Notes: generated by a model from the sequence alone, not told the origin. Shown: positions 42,678 to 54,599, numbered from the stretch's first letter. The stretch is DNA of 64,000 nt from Sepiola atlantica (GCA_963556195.1 OY744544.1:42380984-42444983); one strand, 5' to 3'. Numbers and translations are program-made.

Positions 42678-43413
42678 TGTAGCAGTTACCTCCTCCTTTC
42701 AAAACATAACTACACCGGTTGGCCGTTAGGTGTCGCTTTTTCACCGACAGATGGCGCTGTAAAGCGACACCAGAGTTATCTGCCCTTCGGACTATAAAAC
42801 TAGGTGCAAACGGAAATTCTCTCTCTTCTTCACCGACCAGCCTCGGCAGAACAACGCTGGCACCAGCGCTCCGTTTCACTCGCTTTTTCCTACTCAATTA
42901 GCCTCGACAGAACGACGCTGACACTAGCGTTCCGTTTCACTCTTCTCTTCTGGTCATTTGACCTCGGCAGAACGACGCTGACACTAGCGCTCCGTCTCTC
43001 TCTCTTCTCTTCTGGTCGATTGGCCTCGGCAGAACGACGCTAATACACTAGCGCTTCGTCTCACACTTTTCTCTTGAACTGGTCTCGGCATAACAATTAC
43101 CAACACACGTTTCTTCCGTCAACACGTGGTCAAACAACGGTAAGAGTTCTCAACTCATTTTCTTTGTGTACGGCTTTCAAAGACTTTACCCACGCCGGAT
43201 TCATTTTCTTCTTATACCTTTTCAAGAACTGTTTTTCCATCGACACACATGCATACATCACACATTTCATCATTCCACGTACACACACGTTCAATAAACG
43301 TTATTTGAACTACCTCATTTTGTTTATTAATTATTACTCTGTCTTTGCATGCAACATTGCTTGATTATATGAACACGTTTATAATCGGGGGAACACGACC
43401 CTCGATCTTAACA
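42678..43413 (+). mobile_element. Solo LTR, 736 bp, with 4-bp target duplication
   Basis: The element starts TGTAGCAGTTACCTCC and ends CTCGATCTTAACA. CATC flanks it on both sides (42674-42677 and 43414-43417). It has a TATA box (TATAAAAC at 42793-42800) and a polyadenylation signal (AATAAA at 43293-43298), in the order expected of an LTR read on the plus strand. Four tandem 60-bp units (CCTCGGCAGAACGACGCTGA) fill 42843-43080. No internal genes remain, so recombination between the two LTRs of a full element is the likely origin. Confidence 0.75.
42843..43085. repeat. Four tandem units of about 60 bp inside the solo LTR
   Basis: Each unit has CCTCGGCAGAACGACGCTGA, CACTAGCGCTCCGTCTC and a CTCTTCTCTTCTGGTC end. 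The units lie between the TATA box and the polyadenylation signal, so they would be transcribed in the R/U5 region or act as an enhancer-like array. Confidence 0.8.
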
Positions 43414-43513
43414 CATCCAAGCAAGGTAAACATCCACAGGATAGTAATCCTAAGAATTCCAACCGGGCTTATAAAAAGTGCTCAATATCAATAGAGCTTT
43501 CATATATGATCAT

Positions 43514-43732
43514 TTTTTTTTATTTACACAGACATGTACAAAATCTGCGACATTGGCATATCGATGGTATCGATCAACAGTTGTTATGAACTGAGATCTC
43601 ATCAGGAAGAGTTAAAATCTGTTTAACTCTGCCTGACGAAATCTCAGTTTATAACAGCTGTTGATCGATACCATCGACATGCCAGTGTCGCAGATTTTGT
43701 ACATGTCTGTGTAAATGAATAACAAAATAATC

Positions 43733-43735
<3 letters not shown>
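43514..43735. repeat. Inverted repeat of about 105-base arms
   Basis: TTTACACAGACATGTACAAA and TTTGTACATGTCTGTGTAAA are the outer parts. ATCGATGGTATCGATCAACA and TGTTGATCGATACCATCGAC lie further in. The centre is AGAGTTAAAATCTGTTTAAC followed by TCT. The whole is almost a perfect palindrome next to a TA microsatellite (43737-43778). Confidence 0.85.
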
Positions 43736-43782
<47 letters not shown>

Positions 43783-43924
43783 TTTCATAACTTAAACAAA
43801 ATATCAAATTAAAAGAAGCATTATTCTATGTTACTTTTTCCCGTACTATTGAGTTTGTCCTAACACATCACTCAATAAGTCTCGGGCCTGGCATACAGAT
43901 GACATCACTAATAATAAAATTAAA

Positions 43925-44540
43925 AAATCCATATGTTCTAACCTCTGGCACGTGTCAAAATTTGAGTCCAACTGGATTATTAGTTTACAAATTACAGTTA
44001 TTTAAGTGAAGCTACTGTTGCAAATTTTCAAAACAATGAAAAATCTGAATTTTATGTGTTGATAGATCATTGCTTTCTGTTGAGAAACATACTATTCAAG
44101 CTAAGCAATAGTTTGATAAGTGTTATTCGGACTCTGCTCTGTAGGAAACTATGTTTCAGAGGTGGTATACTTACTTTAAACACGGTCATACAGACACAAA
44201 TGATGCTGAACCCTCAGGTCACTCAAACGTGGCTATTGTCCTGGAAAATATTTTTAAAAGTCCGCAAACTCGTTTTGGCCGATCGTAAATTGAAGTTGCG
44301 TGACATAGAAAAGTTGAAGATATCAGAAGGTGAAGATGCATTCACCATTTTGCATGTACATTTGTCAATGAGAAAGCTATGTTCAAAGTGGGTGCTTTGT
44401 TTGCTCAGTCAATCAAAATCAATGTGCCGACGATTCAGTGTTATTACAGTTTACAACTTTTCAACGCATTTCTCCCATTGCACAAATTTGGCTCATTCAT
44501 TGCCTGTCGCCTATGAGGGAATGCTGAGGGCACCATAGTA
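43925..44540 (+). pseudogene. Mariner-type transposase, N-terminal part, broken
   Basis: The leader TGTCAAAATTTGAGTCCAAC with TTAGTTTACAAATTACAGTT matches the other mariner relic. Then, across frames, come MFQRWYTYFKHGHTDTNDAE (helix-turn-helix region, near 44150-44210) and KVRKLVLADRKLKLRDIEKL, KISEGEDAFTILHVHLSMRK and LCSKWV. This is the DNA-binding N-terminal half of a mariner transposase. The catalytic half is not recognisable beyond about 44540. Confidence 0.7.
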
Positions 44541-44889
44541 GTTTTTTAAAACCGGTTCTCAGAGTCACTACGACGCTGAATCCCCTACAAAAAATAACAT
44601 GGTTGTGTCATATCTTGTCCACGTAGGGAGACAGATAAATCTCAGCACATTTTGGATTATTTAATACCAAAATATAAGAGCTATTACAAACGATTGATTA
44701 AACACAAGCTGCTGCTTTACCCATAGCTGATGGGGGTTAGGGTTCATACCTTGCAATAAATCCAACCTGAACTCAGCTTATCTCATTCCATAGTCTGTGC
44801 CATATCCATTACACTACTCTTGCTCGCTGTGGTACTTTAGAGCATTTATTTACTAGTAGGGTTACCTAGCATCGCCCGAGGGTCCTAAT

Positions 44890-45720
44890 GTTGGATAATG
44901 GCCCTATGGGAATGGACGTATCTGTTGGAAATCGTTGGTTTGACTTGTGCGAATTAACGCGGGGTGGACCCGGCAGTCGAGTGCAGAATAGAGCCTGTTC
45001 TCATAGTCAGAAATCACAGACGTGACAAGTTCACCTTGTGACGAGACCCCAGATCAAGGGTCAATGTGCACCTGCGAGAGGCTCTATGACGTCACAGGCC
45101 CTTGCGTGGGAAACAGAGGGATCCGTGACGTCACTCGTTCTTCGTGAGAAGCGAGTTTAGCCAGTCTGGGTTTTGGAGGCGAACCGATGAGACGAGATTG
45201 TTACCATATAAATTACAACAGATAAGGGAAATATTTCCCTAAGAAAATACAGGCAAGAGATATCTTTCCCCCCCCCTCTATGAATGGTTAAGGAAACAAT
45301 TGTTATGTAACTACGATAAAGTAGTGATTTGCTCTCTCTCTCTCTCTCGACATAGTGAATGACTCCCAGCTGATTAAATAACTAACGCTTGTAATAAAAA
45401 GAATTGAAAGTAAAAAGATTGTTGTTTGGTGAGTCGGTCAGGAAGCTTTTGTTACAGACAACGGACGGCGTGGTTCACGGCATGAAGGAAAGAAGAAAGA
45501 ATTCATCCACTAGACAACATCGAGACGGCGACCCTCTACACAGCGAGGGAGAAATCTAAAGATATGCAATCAATATATGAACTATGTGATTTATAATGTT
45601 TTAAAAATGACGAGTATTAAATGTGAACTGCCACGGCCCTTTTAGGGACGAGTATACGAAACGCGTACTGCCGCGGTCCAAGCAGGAGTAGTCCCTGCAA
45701 CACTAATTTCCATAAATTAC
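44890..45720. other. GC-richer block, possible LTR remnant with two CRE-like palindromes
   Basis: TGACGTCA occurs at 45087-45094 and 45126-45133. Farther on are ATAAATTACAACAG, a CT microsatellite (45330-45350) and AATAAAAAG near 45395. A 40-base motif (GACGAGTATTAAATGTGAAC, CTGCCACGGCCC) is repeated in diverged form at 45638-45690. No termini or coding region were identified. Confidence 0.3.
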
Positions 45721-46345
45721 GTAAATTACCAAAAAATAAAATAAAAGTAAAACTAAAAAATCTACTTAATATTGTAATTTGAAATTCATTTAAAAATTCA
45801 TTTTAAAATGAATTTTGGGACAAAATCAGAAAAAAATTAATTATGCCACAGTTGAGGTTCGAACTCACAGATTGTCTCTACAAACGGCACGCAAAGCGAT
45901 TGACCCATAGGAGATGTACGATATGGTGACCCTATTGATTAAATACATAAAGCAGACTGTCCTCCTCTAATGCAATGGAAGAAAGGAGGGAAAGGAAGTG
46001 AAAAGGGTACCAACACTCCCTTTCCTTCTTTTTCAGCCACAGGTCTGATGCTGCTATCTAGGTCATTATTGAAAAACACATCCATTTTAAAAAATCTTCC
46101 AAGGTCGATAAATTATTTTTTGAAAGAAATTAAATCGAAATACATTTTTTTGTTATTAAGAACATGGGCAAATTTTTTAGGAAGAAAGCTATTAACCACA
46201 AAGATTCAAGAAACTGACTTGCTTTACTTTATATATTAGATTAGATCTGTTTGGAAATCTTTTATTTTATCACAAATCCCATTCTAACTTTTACTGATAA
46301 AAAAATTATACATGTATAAATACCAAAGAATATATATAATAGTAA
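45721..46345. other. Unassigned AT-rich DNA
   Basis: No exon or known repeat is supported. CACAGTTGAGGTTCGAACTC near 45848 includes a B-box-like GGTTCGAACTC, but no A box is visible at the right spacing. Confidence 0.35.
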
Positions 46346-46349
46346 TAGA

Positions 46350-46700
46350 CAGATCAAATTCTCTTAAATATTTCATCAGATAGACCCCAAAAATGTTCTT
46401 GTAAATTCATTATTTTACAATTATTTCTGAATTCATTCAGTTCATTTTCTACACTAGTGCAGTGTTCCAAAAATCTATTAGAAAAGAAACTTAATTGTGT
46501 GGGCGATTTTGCCCATAAATTTTCAATGCGAGGAGAAATTAAAAAAAAATTGTGTTCCATATTTAGAAATTTAGGCAAATTTTATTAGCTTTGCTGTGTT
46601 GGTCATGTGAATGAAAAAAGAACTATGTGAAACAGGACGAAGGTTCCCACAATTGCATGGAAATTGTATCTCTCTGTTGTCTACACATGCTAAGTGATTA
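46350..46700 (-). pseudogene. LINE-like C-terminal relic
   Basis: The minus strand gives PKFLNMEHNFFLISPRIENL, WAKSPTQLSFFSNRFLEHCT and a NNCKIMNLQEHFWGL end. Upstream are VGTFVLFH and CVDNRE-like pieces. The SPRxxNLWxxLP pattern is LINE-like, but the family is not certain. Confidence 0.35.
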
Positions 46701-47284
46701 AGAGGTGCTAAAAAAAGTAATAGTGTTCGGCGAATTTGTCTACAATAATTCTACTAGACTAGTTCGTCTACAAATACAATTCAATTACAAAAGTTCGTCT
46801 ACAGATACACTTAATCTATAAGGTTCATCGGCTGATTCTGAGCATCCATGTCATACATTCTGTTTTTCTCTCAGGCCATTTACTTTGAAACACCGCATCT
46901 GAAGAGGCATTTTTCTCTTAGGAAAAGCTTGGGTTGTTAATGGAGCCGGTCTGATGATTTAAAACCTGAAACTTTCAGTGAAACAAATTGATCACTGATG
47001 ACCGACCTCGGAACACCAACAAGATGTATTTTATGATCAATACAAAAGTAAAGTACTAAAAATTATATTTCTGATAAAAAAGATGAAATGTGTTTGAAAG
47101 GATTTTTAATAAAATGTTTATGAGCATAGAATAGACGAGATTGAATGCATTAAATACATTTTTTTAAGAGAAACAAGCTTAATTTACGTTTTACATGTTT
47201 TTTTTCTCACATAGTGTACACAGTGATGTCAATGCTCAAATTAATTAACATTTTTAAGAAAGGATCAATTCAATAATTGAAATC

Positions 47285-47545
47285 CAGAAATTTGAGTCAC
47301 CACTTATCAAGGCTAAAAGCCACTCGAGGATAAAGGTTAATGAGATTGTCAGTTGAATGATGAACAATACTATGAGAGGATTAAAAACGATAAATGGAAT
47401 GAACAAAATTTTATTACTTAGGAGGATGACTCAACAAGTATTGGTTGACACTGGACCTGAGGATGAACACGTAATGTGTTCCACAAATGAGAAATTCTTG
47501 GAAAGAAACTGTTAATGGAAATTCCATTTAATGTTGAGCACATGG
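47285..47545 (-). pseudogene. LINE 3' tail fragment
   Basis: GTCACCACTTATCAAGGCTA, AGCCACTCGAGGATAAAGGT and TGTTCCACAAATGAGAAATT follow the layout of the fragment at 540-840, including the reversed LWNT.P block. It is diverged and non-coding. Confidence 0.45.
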
Positions 47546-47877
47546 AAAAAAATCCGAATAAATTATACCTAAAGCACCCCAAAATCATAAACTACCAAAA
47601 GGACACATGTTGGCTCGACACCAGTTTCTTTTTCTTTTACTTCTGGGTCAATTATAAACAACACACTTGCCTTCACAGATTTGTTTACAAAACGTTTTGT
47701 TTTGTAAACTTTAGAGATATAAATCTCTAAATAACTTTTTAATTAAAAAAAGTTTTTAAAATTTTAAGCAAAATGTATGAACAAACTAAATAACATTTAA
47801 AAAATACATAATTTTATTTACAAAACTTTTTATAATAAACAAACGAAACAAATATTTACAAAAAAAACATTGTTATT

Positions 47878-48205
47878 TACTTACCTCCCCATGAGGGAAG
47901 AGTTAGACACAAGGTCGGTAAAAAACGAAACAAATATTTTTTTTTAAATACTATTTACTCACCTCCCCACAAGGGCAGAGTTAGACACAAGGTTGGTTTT
48001 CAATGTATGGAAAGATTTAGTTTAAGAAAAGGTGGAGGTATATTAAATATTTATTTACAAGCATGATAAAATAAAATTTCAAAACTACATTGTTTCATGT
48101 GTAAATAAAATTAACAAATATTTTTTAAAAAGACATTGCAGAGATCGTGTCCCTATTTACTTGCCTCTCCACAAGATCAGAGTTAGACACAAAGTCGGTT
48201 TTTAA
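47878..48205. repeat. Three copies of a SINE-tail segment
   Basis: TTACCTCCCCATGAGGGAAG, AGTTAGACACAAGGTCGG and close variants occur at about 47880, 47950 and 48155, spaced by A/T-rich sequence. The same tail (GAGGTTAGGCACAAGGCCAG) ends the U2-headed SINE copies, so this may be a trail of 3'-end fragments or a local duplication. Confidence 0.5.
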
Positions 48206-49170
48206 TGTAGGGAAAATAATCAAAAAAATTTTAAATAAAAAACATTTAAATAAATGGATGTTGTGCAGAGATGATGTTACACAATTTGAAAAGGTATTTT
48301 ATTTTCTGATTGCCTTTATAGGAATCTGTAGCGAGGTTGAGAGAGAGACCCTCCAGACTGGTGATGATGAGCCAGCCGCAGTTCATCGGCTAAAGAGGCA
48401 GCCAGAAGCGAACTGTGTTTGTGTAGTGACGGCATTGCAAGGAAACAGTGGCGACACGCGAGCGCAAACCCGGGCCCATGATATTACGAAGAGTGTCGGA
48501 TTATTCAAAATAGGTGCCATTGACGGTCAAGAAGAAGAGATAAAAGGGGTGGTTTATTTTGCTTGACGGTGTCAGTTTGTTTGTGAACGTGTGTTGGACT
48601 ACTGTTTGTGAAAAGAACAGAAAGAATAATTCGGCATCCCGTTTGAACTCAGTGGTAGAGCATTCTTTCAACTCTAGGTAGTGAACCAAATACATTTCAT
48701 TTCAGTTTATTAACTCTCCATTTCAGAATCAAAGTGAGATCTTCTACAACTGAGCATTAATTTAATAAACCGTTTATTGCGATTACAATAGCTTGTAAAT
48801 AAAACTATGTATTTAAAAAAAGGTTTTTAATTTTATTTTATTGTGCTTGTAACTAAATATTTAATATATCCTCCCTTTTTTATAAATCTCCCAAGTTTTG
48901 TAAACCACTTATTTAAATGTATTTTGTTTGAATTTGTTTTGTTTGTTTATACATTCTGTTAATAAAAAAGTTTGCAACTTTTTTTTTTAATTAAAAATTT
49001 ATTCTTTTTATAAATTTCTAAAGTTTACAAAACAATACATCTTGTAAAATAAATCTGCATATATTTTGTTCATAATTTAACCGAAAGTAAAAAAAATAAC
49101 GGTATTGAGTCAACATGTGTCGTTTTGGTCGTTTCTCATTTGGGGGTGTCTCAGGTATAATTGATCCAAC
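48206..49170. other. Unassigned DNA
   Basis: The open frame 48147-48566 crosses a GC-richer part (RLKRQPEANCVCVVTALQGN) but shows no known domain. A tRNA-like phrase AACTCAGTGGTAGAGCATTC at about 48651 lacks a proper second half. The rest is A/T-rich. Confidence 0.3.
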
Positions 49171-49174
49171 AATT

Positions 49175-49665
49175 CTTTGCAATTGTGGTAGAAAGATGAG
49201 TTATTGTAATGAATGTCTTACAAGGAAGAAACAAAGATTGAAGCTCAGTCGAGCAACTTCCAGGAAAATAACTATAGAGTAGATAAAGAAAGATTAGCAA
49301 CGTCTCTTCTGTGAGGAAGGGCTTGCAGAGAAGAGATCATTCCCCCACTAGATTGCAAAGTCGATTTTATACTCTGTCAAAGCAAGAAAGAGTGTTCTGA
49401 ATGACACCTCCCCAGATGTGGCAGCAGTATTTCATCTTAGAAAATATCTGACTATTACACAGGTAAAAGACTGCATCAGGAGTCAGGTACTTTCTTGATC
49501 CAACTATTTGTCCAACAACCTTAGCAACCGATTTGATGTAAAAGCTGATAAAAGCAAAACAAGGATCCGAGCATTGATGGTGAAAGGAGAGAAGCTTGGT
49601 TTTAGAGGTGTTAAACATTGGGCGAGTATAATTTTTGTTAGTTGCAGATAACAAAAAATAGGGTT
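49175..49665 (-). pseudogene. LINE ORF2 tail
   Basis: Minus strand: KTKLLSFHHQCSDPCFAFIS, KVVGQIVGSRKYLTPDAVFY, LCNSQIFSKMKYCCHIWGGV and, after shifts, TLLIFLYSIVIF. The MKYCCHIWGG signature is shared with the fragments at 1.7 and 6.1 kb. The whole block corresponds to the last quarter of ORF2. Confidence 0.65.
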
Positions 49666-50184
49666 CAGTCGGGGTCAGCTAGTGTACTCGGATTTCTGTT
49701 TGACCTCCTGTGTACATGAAGCAAACATGACATCACATAGCTAAAAGAGGGGGAGGGGGTGAAAAGAGGAGTGGGCAGTCGGTTGGAAGTCTCGGCGCAA
49801 GCTGTGCGGGTAGAGAATGACTTAAGATTGACGATAAACAAAGGGGCCCCGAATATCCATAGCTCGAAATGCCCCTCTCCACTGCTGGCAGAAGAGAAGG
49901 CAACACTAACACTTCAATAAAGGTCCTTTCTTCAAATTGAATGATTTCTTTGTTTCTTTGCGCTGTTGTCAAACATTAATTTCAGGTGCCCTGGTTATGG
50001 GAGCAATGGACAACACGAGGGATGATTTAATTGTGCTGTTATTTGTGATTAACAACCCATGTATTTTATTTGGTTGTGACTTAAAAGACATTGTATTTCC
50101 CCTCAGAGGGGACGTATATGTTGCAGTAACAAACCACTTTTATCCACTGCACCATGTGCTCGAGGTAAAAAGAGATAGAATCAG

Positions 50185-50490
50185 CACAAATCTTGATCAC
50201 CAATGCTCTTTGAAGTGCTGCAATAGACAGTTGTGTCGTCTGCATAGATGTCTACAAATTATCTCAAAATAGGATTTAGAAGATCACTAATGAAAATCAG
50301 GAAGAGGGTTGGGTCCAGAATGGATCTTTGAAGTACACTGGTGTTGATACTGTGCGATTTGGACTTCTGACAATCAACAACTACTTTTATAGAACTATCA
50401 GAGATTTGATGGTTGAGAAGACATTTCCAAATATTTTATAACAAGTTTGTGAAACAAACCTTTGTGCCAGACCTATTAAAGGTCTTTGAT
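50185..50490 (-). pseudogene. LINE reverse-transcriptase fragment
   Basis: The sequence between 50270 and 50480 is a diverged copy of 30030-30250 (AGGAAGAGGGTTGGGTCCAG, TTTGTGAAACAAACCTTTGT), the segment encoding SINAGVSQ..LGSTLFLILIN. The frame is lost. Confidence 0.6.
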
Positions 50491-51079
50491 AATAACGAAG
50501 TATTAAAATTAATTTTTAAGTATTAATTATAGAAATGATTAAACTTCTTTATTTAATATCTAGAATCAATATACAAAATATAAATTCTTTAAGGATAGTG
50601 AACACTTTATTCTTGTGAATTGGAAATGAAGTATTCTTTGCCAAAGAAATTTCTTACATAATTAATTCTATGAAAGCATTTAGATCTAAAGTTTTCTTTT
50701 AAGAGATGTGTCGATTCAGTATATTCAGAGTTACTCCCCTTCAACATATGTCAGTTATATCCCCTGAATTATACTGCACAACAAATAAATGAACTCTCTA
50801 ATTCTGGAAACCAGAAGTATATGCAAATTTAAAAGTGCACTTTCTTGCCTTGAGTTTGATGTTGGCCAGACGTAACCAACGTAGCATCTGTTGTGATCTA
50901 AGTCATTATTGAAATATGCATCCATTTAAAAAAAAATCTTCCTAGGCGGATAAATTATTTTTTGAAAGAAATCAAATCGAAATAAATTTTGTTGTTAAGA
51001 ACATTTTGACATGGTTTTCACGACTGACGCATTTATCATTAGATGTCCTATTTAGGGATAGCAAATATCATTCACAGAT

Positions 51080-51725
51080 AAATATTCCACTGACGATTGC
51101 CAACCCCAACGTTCGTGTGCTGCTGTTTTCTCTACATCTTAATATTCTCGTTCTGGCCATGTCGTCACTGGTTTACAAGTATACAAAAACAAAACAACGC
51201 AGACTCACAAGAGAAAACACAAACTCAAATACATTGTGCATGTCAGTTGTGCTATAAGTGTGTGTGTGACACCGTCATGGAAAAGAACTCCCAAACGCGA
51301 GCACCTACATCTTAGTCAAGTTTCAGTATATCAGCTTAGACCTAACTGAGATAGTTTGTCTGTCGAGGCCATCATTGTCATTTGGTCAAAGTCATCAGCT
51401 CATCTCATCATCTGCTTGACCCGATCTGCTGGTCTACTCCGATCTAATCGTCTACTCCCACTTCAGCCGAGCTCTGATTGCTAAATAGATTTAGTTTCGA
51501 TCCAAAATCCTATCAGTGGAAATGACTCACCCACTCAGCCACTCCCAGCTGACTACCTAGAAACTATCAAACAACCTATCAGGCGCCACTCGTCTCGAGA
51601 GGCTCAATAGATTTCGACTCATCACACTTTCGATTGCTTTTCCTTTTTGTTAATCATTTCCTCCTCATTCTCCAGGGTCATGACTCTTAGGGGGAGGGGG
51701 GAGGTAAGTCCATAGTATCACACTT
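51080..51725. repeat. Dispersed repeat R1, copy 3
   Basis: CCACTGACGATTGCCAACCC, CTCACAAGAGAAAACACAAA, GTCATCAGCTCATCTCATCA and the end GTCCATAGTATCACAC are in the order seen at 7620-8365. The 5' terminal bases differ, so its start is uncertain. Confidence 0.5.
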
Positions 51726-51729
51726 TTAG

Positions 51730-53470
51730 CCATCTCAATATGGCTCTTTTCTACCAGTCACAGAATTCGTTATCAGAAGTTCCTAGACAATATAAAGTAA
51801 GTTGTATTTACTTTAAATATCCCATACATTCTCTATAATGTGTTTACCCTGGCAATCCATGTTATTTTGATTGTGTTTAAGGACTTCTCACAGTAACTAC
51901 ATCTATGATTATCACACCCTTTATGTATTTTGTTGTAATGTATCCTTATGTTTTTCTTTGGCAAACCTTCTCTGGGAGAAATAAATATATGTATATGTAT
52001 GTAAATTCAACCGTCTCCTTATTAGTTTCTTAATCATTGACTTTTTTCTCTTTGTATTCTGACCTCATATTATCCACAGTAACACAACATATACAACATG
52101 GTGATGCTTATGTTGGAATAGGGGCTCCGACACAAGGGTCGCTACAAAAATTTTAAAAATTGAATATCAAACATTCTAAATTTTATAGATGTTTAACAGA
52201 TAAAATGTATCAGTCAATATATTGACATAGTCGAATCTTAATTGTAGATTGTGTTGTGACTGAACGTACTTGAACCAAAATTAATTATTTGAGAAAAAGA
52301 TTTAAAATAAAGTTTACATTTCTTTGTTAAAGTTTTGTTTGTTTAGCAAATGTGAACTTTAAAAATATAATTTCTTATAAATTACATTGATGCCATTATG
52401 TTTCTGAGTAGTGTTTCATTGCAGTACGAAGATATTTTTAATTCTTTTATACAACAGGGTCGCGTGTTAAAAATAATCTTTTTCTTTGGTTTAGAAACAC
52501 AAATGAACAATAACACTTGACTTTTATCTTGAAATTTTAATTCAAGCCAGAAATAACTTTCTGTTCAGCAGTTTAAAGGCTTCAAAATTACTTTCGAATG
52601 TTGAAGTGTAACGAGGAGTAAATAAAAATCAGTAATTTTTATCTATTACTAACTATACCTACCCGGCATTGTTCAAGAGTCTTCTTTTTTTTTAAATTAT
52701 ACTGGGTTTATTTTAAAAAAGGGTGTTCAATGTTATTAGCATTTGGACATCAAATTATTAATTGAACTAAATTATTAGCTAATTTTTTGTGGTAATATTT
52801 TATCTACAAAATTATTGGATGTAAATAGCTTTGAAACTTTCAATGTTTTAATACATGAGGATTTGCTAAGAATTTTAAAGCCAGAAATAATTTTCTATTC
52901 GATAGTTTAAATGCTTCCAAATTCATTTCAAATTTCAAAGGATCACAAAGTAATTGTTTTCTTGGGTTTTTTTTTCAACTATTAACAAAAGAAAATGGCT
53001 TTATTGTTTATGAAGAAACCGAAATGCATACTGGTGGATTTAATTTCATGATTATTTTTTTTTAAATTGGATTTTCGTTTTATTTTACACTATTGCATTT
53101 TTTATTTCAATAAAAATGCGAATAATAATAAATAAAAAGATATATTAATTCAATACTAATAGTCATGAGAAAAAAAAACACACAAAGTTGTCTTATAATT
53201 TGATTAATATAGAGATTATTATCAGGTAAAAATGGGTGATATCCGTTTACATAGTAAGCATTCAAAATTTCCCAGGGTTACAGATAGAAATTAATTTCTG
53301 ACTTGAATTAAAGTATAAAAGATAAGTCAAGTATTATGGTTCATTTGTGCTCCTAAACTAAACTAAAACAATAATTTTCACACATACCCCTCTCATATCA
53401 AAGAATCAGCTTTTGGAAGGGTGAGAAGTGGTGAATAGTGCTGACTACTAACATTTTTGTGTACCATATT
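51730..53470. other. Unassigned AT-rich DNA
   Basis: No gene or complete element is supported. Two stretches near 52540-52620 and 52870-52950 (AGCCAGAAATAACTTTCTGT, AGCCAGAAATAATTTTCTAT) are diverged copies about 330 bases apart. Confidence 0.35.
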
Positions 53471-53475
53471 CCTAC

Positions 53476-53529
53476 CTTCAGCATTCACAAGGGGATCATG
53501 ACGAACATGCTGCAGTAACAATTGTTTCT
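53476..53529 (-). CDS. Candidate small coding exon, possibly scramblase 5' part
   Basis: On the minus strand a strong polypyrimidine tract and acceptor (TTTCTTGTTATTTTGTTTTTAG) precede 54 bases that end in CTGAAG and a good donor GTAGGA. Only one frame is open: it uses the first two bases to finish a codon, then KQLLLQHVRHDPLVNAE, and leaves one base. This phase-1/phase-1 pattern is the same as in the three scramblase exons, and joining to the 11787-12068 exon would give an in-frame Ala. No homology of the 17 residues is recognised, and the intron would be about 41 kb. It could belong to another gene or be chance. Confidence 0.4.
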
Positions 53530-54540
53530 CTAAAAACAAAATAACAAGAAAAAAATCCCATGAAATTAAATCTTTAAAAATAAAATAAAAATCAACAATT
53601 TCCAGAAACAGTGAGTGCTCGAGATCAAAGACTGATTGCAAGTCTTTGATTTATACGGAGTGTAAAAGAAGAATTATGACAAATGGTGGAATGAAATAAT
53701 GGCAAAGAAATGAGATTGATCAAAAAAATAAATAAAAAGATTGCTCGGAAAAAAAATGAGATTGCTCAAAGAAAAGAAAGATTGCTAAAAAAAAAAAGAT
53801 TGCTAAAAAAAAAAATGATTGCTAAGAAAAAAATCTTGGCTATCTTATTTAGATTGCTAAGAAAAAAAAGACTGCCACGTTAGTGTTGAGGTGAGACAAA
53901 GATACTCAAGCTAATGATTTGACAACGCCTCTTCGTCACCTATGCAAATAAACCCAATTGATTGTGTTTTTAGCAGATCACTGATCGTGCGTGTAACAAG
54001 TATATCTCAGTTGGTTCCTTCATTCAATTTGTCACAATAATTTTTCACTGTATAAGCGTTTTTTTCTTTCTTTAAAAGTCATACTAAAAATGTGAAGGAA
54101 TGAATCACTCTTAACGGAAAGTCTCTACTTGAAGCCTTCAAATGTCAAAACAATATATATTGCCAACGATTAATTGTATAAAATTAACTGAACACTATTT
54201 TACATATAGCTTGAATTAAACACATCGATGTCAATGGTTTAAAGCTATGCAGTAGGACACTTCAGACATAGAGGTGATCAGTTGATGACAACCAGATTCT
54301 AATGGGCTGCACAAGTAAAATGGTAACAAACAAGAGAAGTTGGAAGTGGAAGTCATTCACGAAACATCTAACTTATCATGAGACACATAGCCGGGAAACG
54401 AAAAAAAAAAATAATAATAATAAGTCACTTTTTTACACATAAGTAATTGTGAGTTCATACCTTATACAAATACAATGCTAGTCGTTCATCGTTGAATACA
54501 GGGCTAGCCATAAGTCTTGCTGATAATTACTTAAGTACGT
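53530..54540. other. Unassigned AT-rich DNA
   Basis: Near 53715-53870 the phrase AAAAAAAGATTGCT is repeated irregularly six to seven times. Nothing else stands out. Confidence 0.4.
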
Positions 54541-54599
54541 ATATATATGTATAAAATTTTATTTATACAAACATTATTGGTTACTTATGTGCATACATG

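Noticed and set aside
44056..44538. 160-codon plus-strand frame as a host gene
   Set aside because: Its middle part is the DNA-binding half of a mariner transposase and its leader matches the other mariner relic; the element is broken.
48147..48566. 139-codon plus-strand frame
   Set aside because: It starts in repeat-derived A/T-rich DNA, shows no domain and has no trustworthy splice or promoter context.
48640..48690. AACTCAGTGGTAGAGCATTC, resembling the 5' half of a tRNA
   Set aside because: No pairing acceptor stem, no anticodon arm and no proper B box downstream; at most a SINE fragment.
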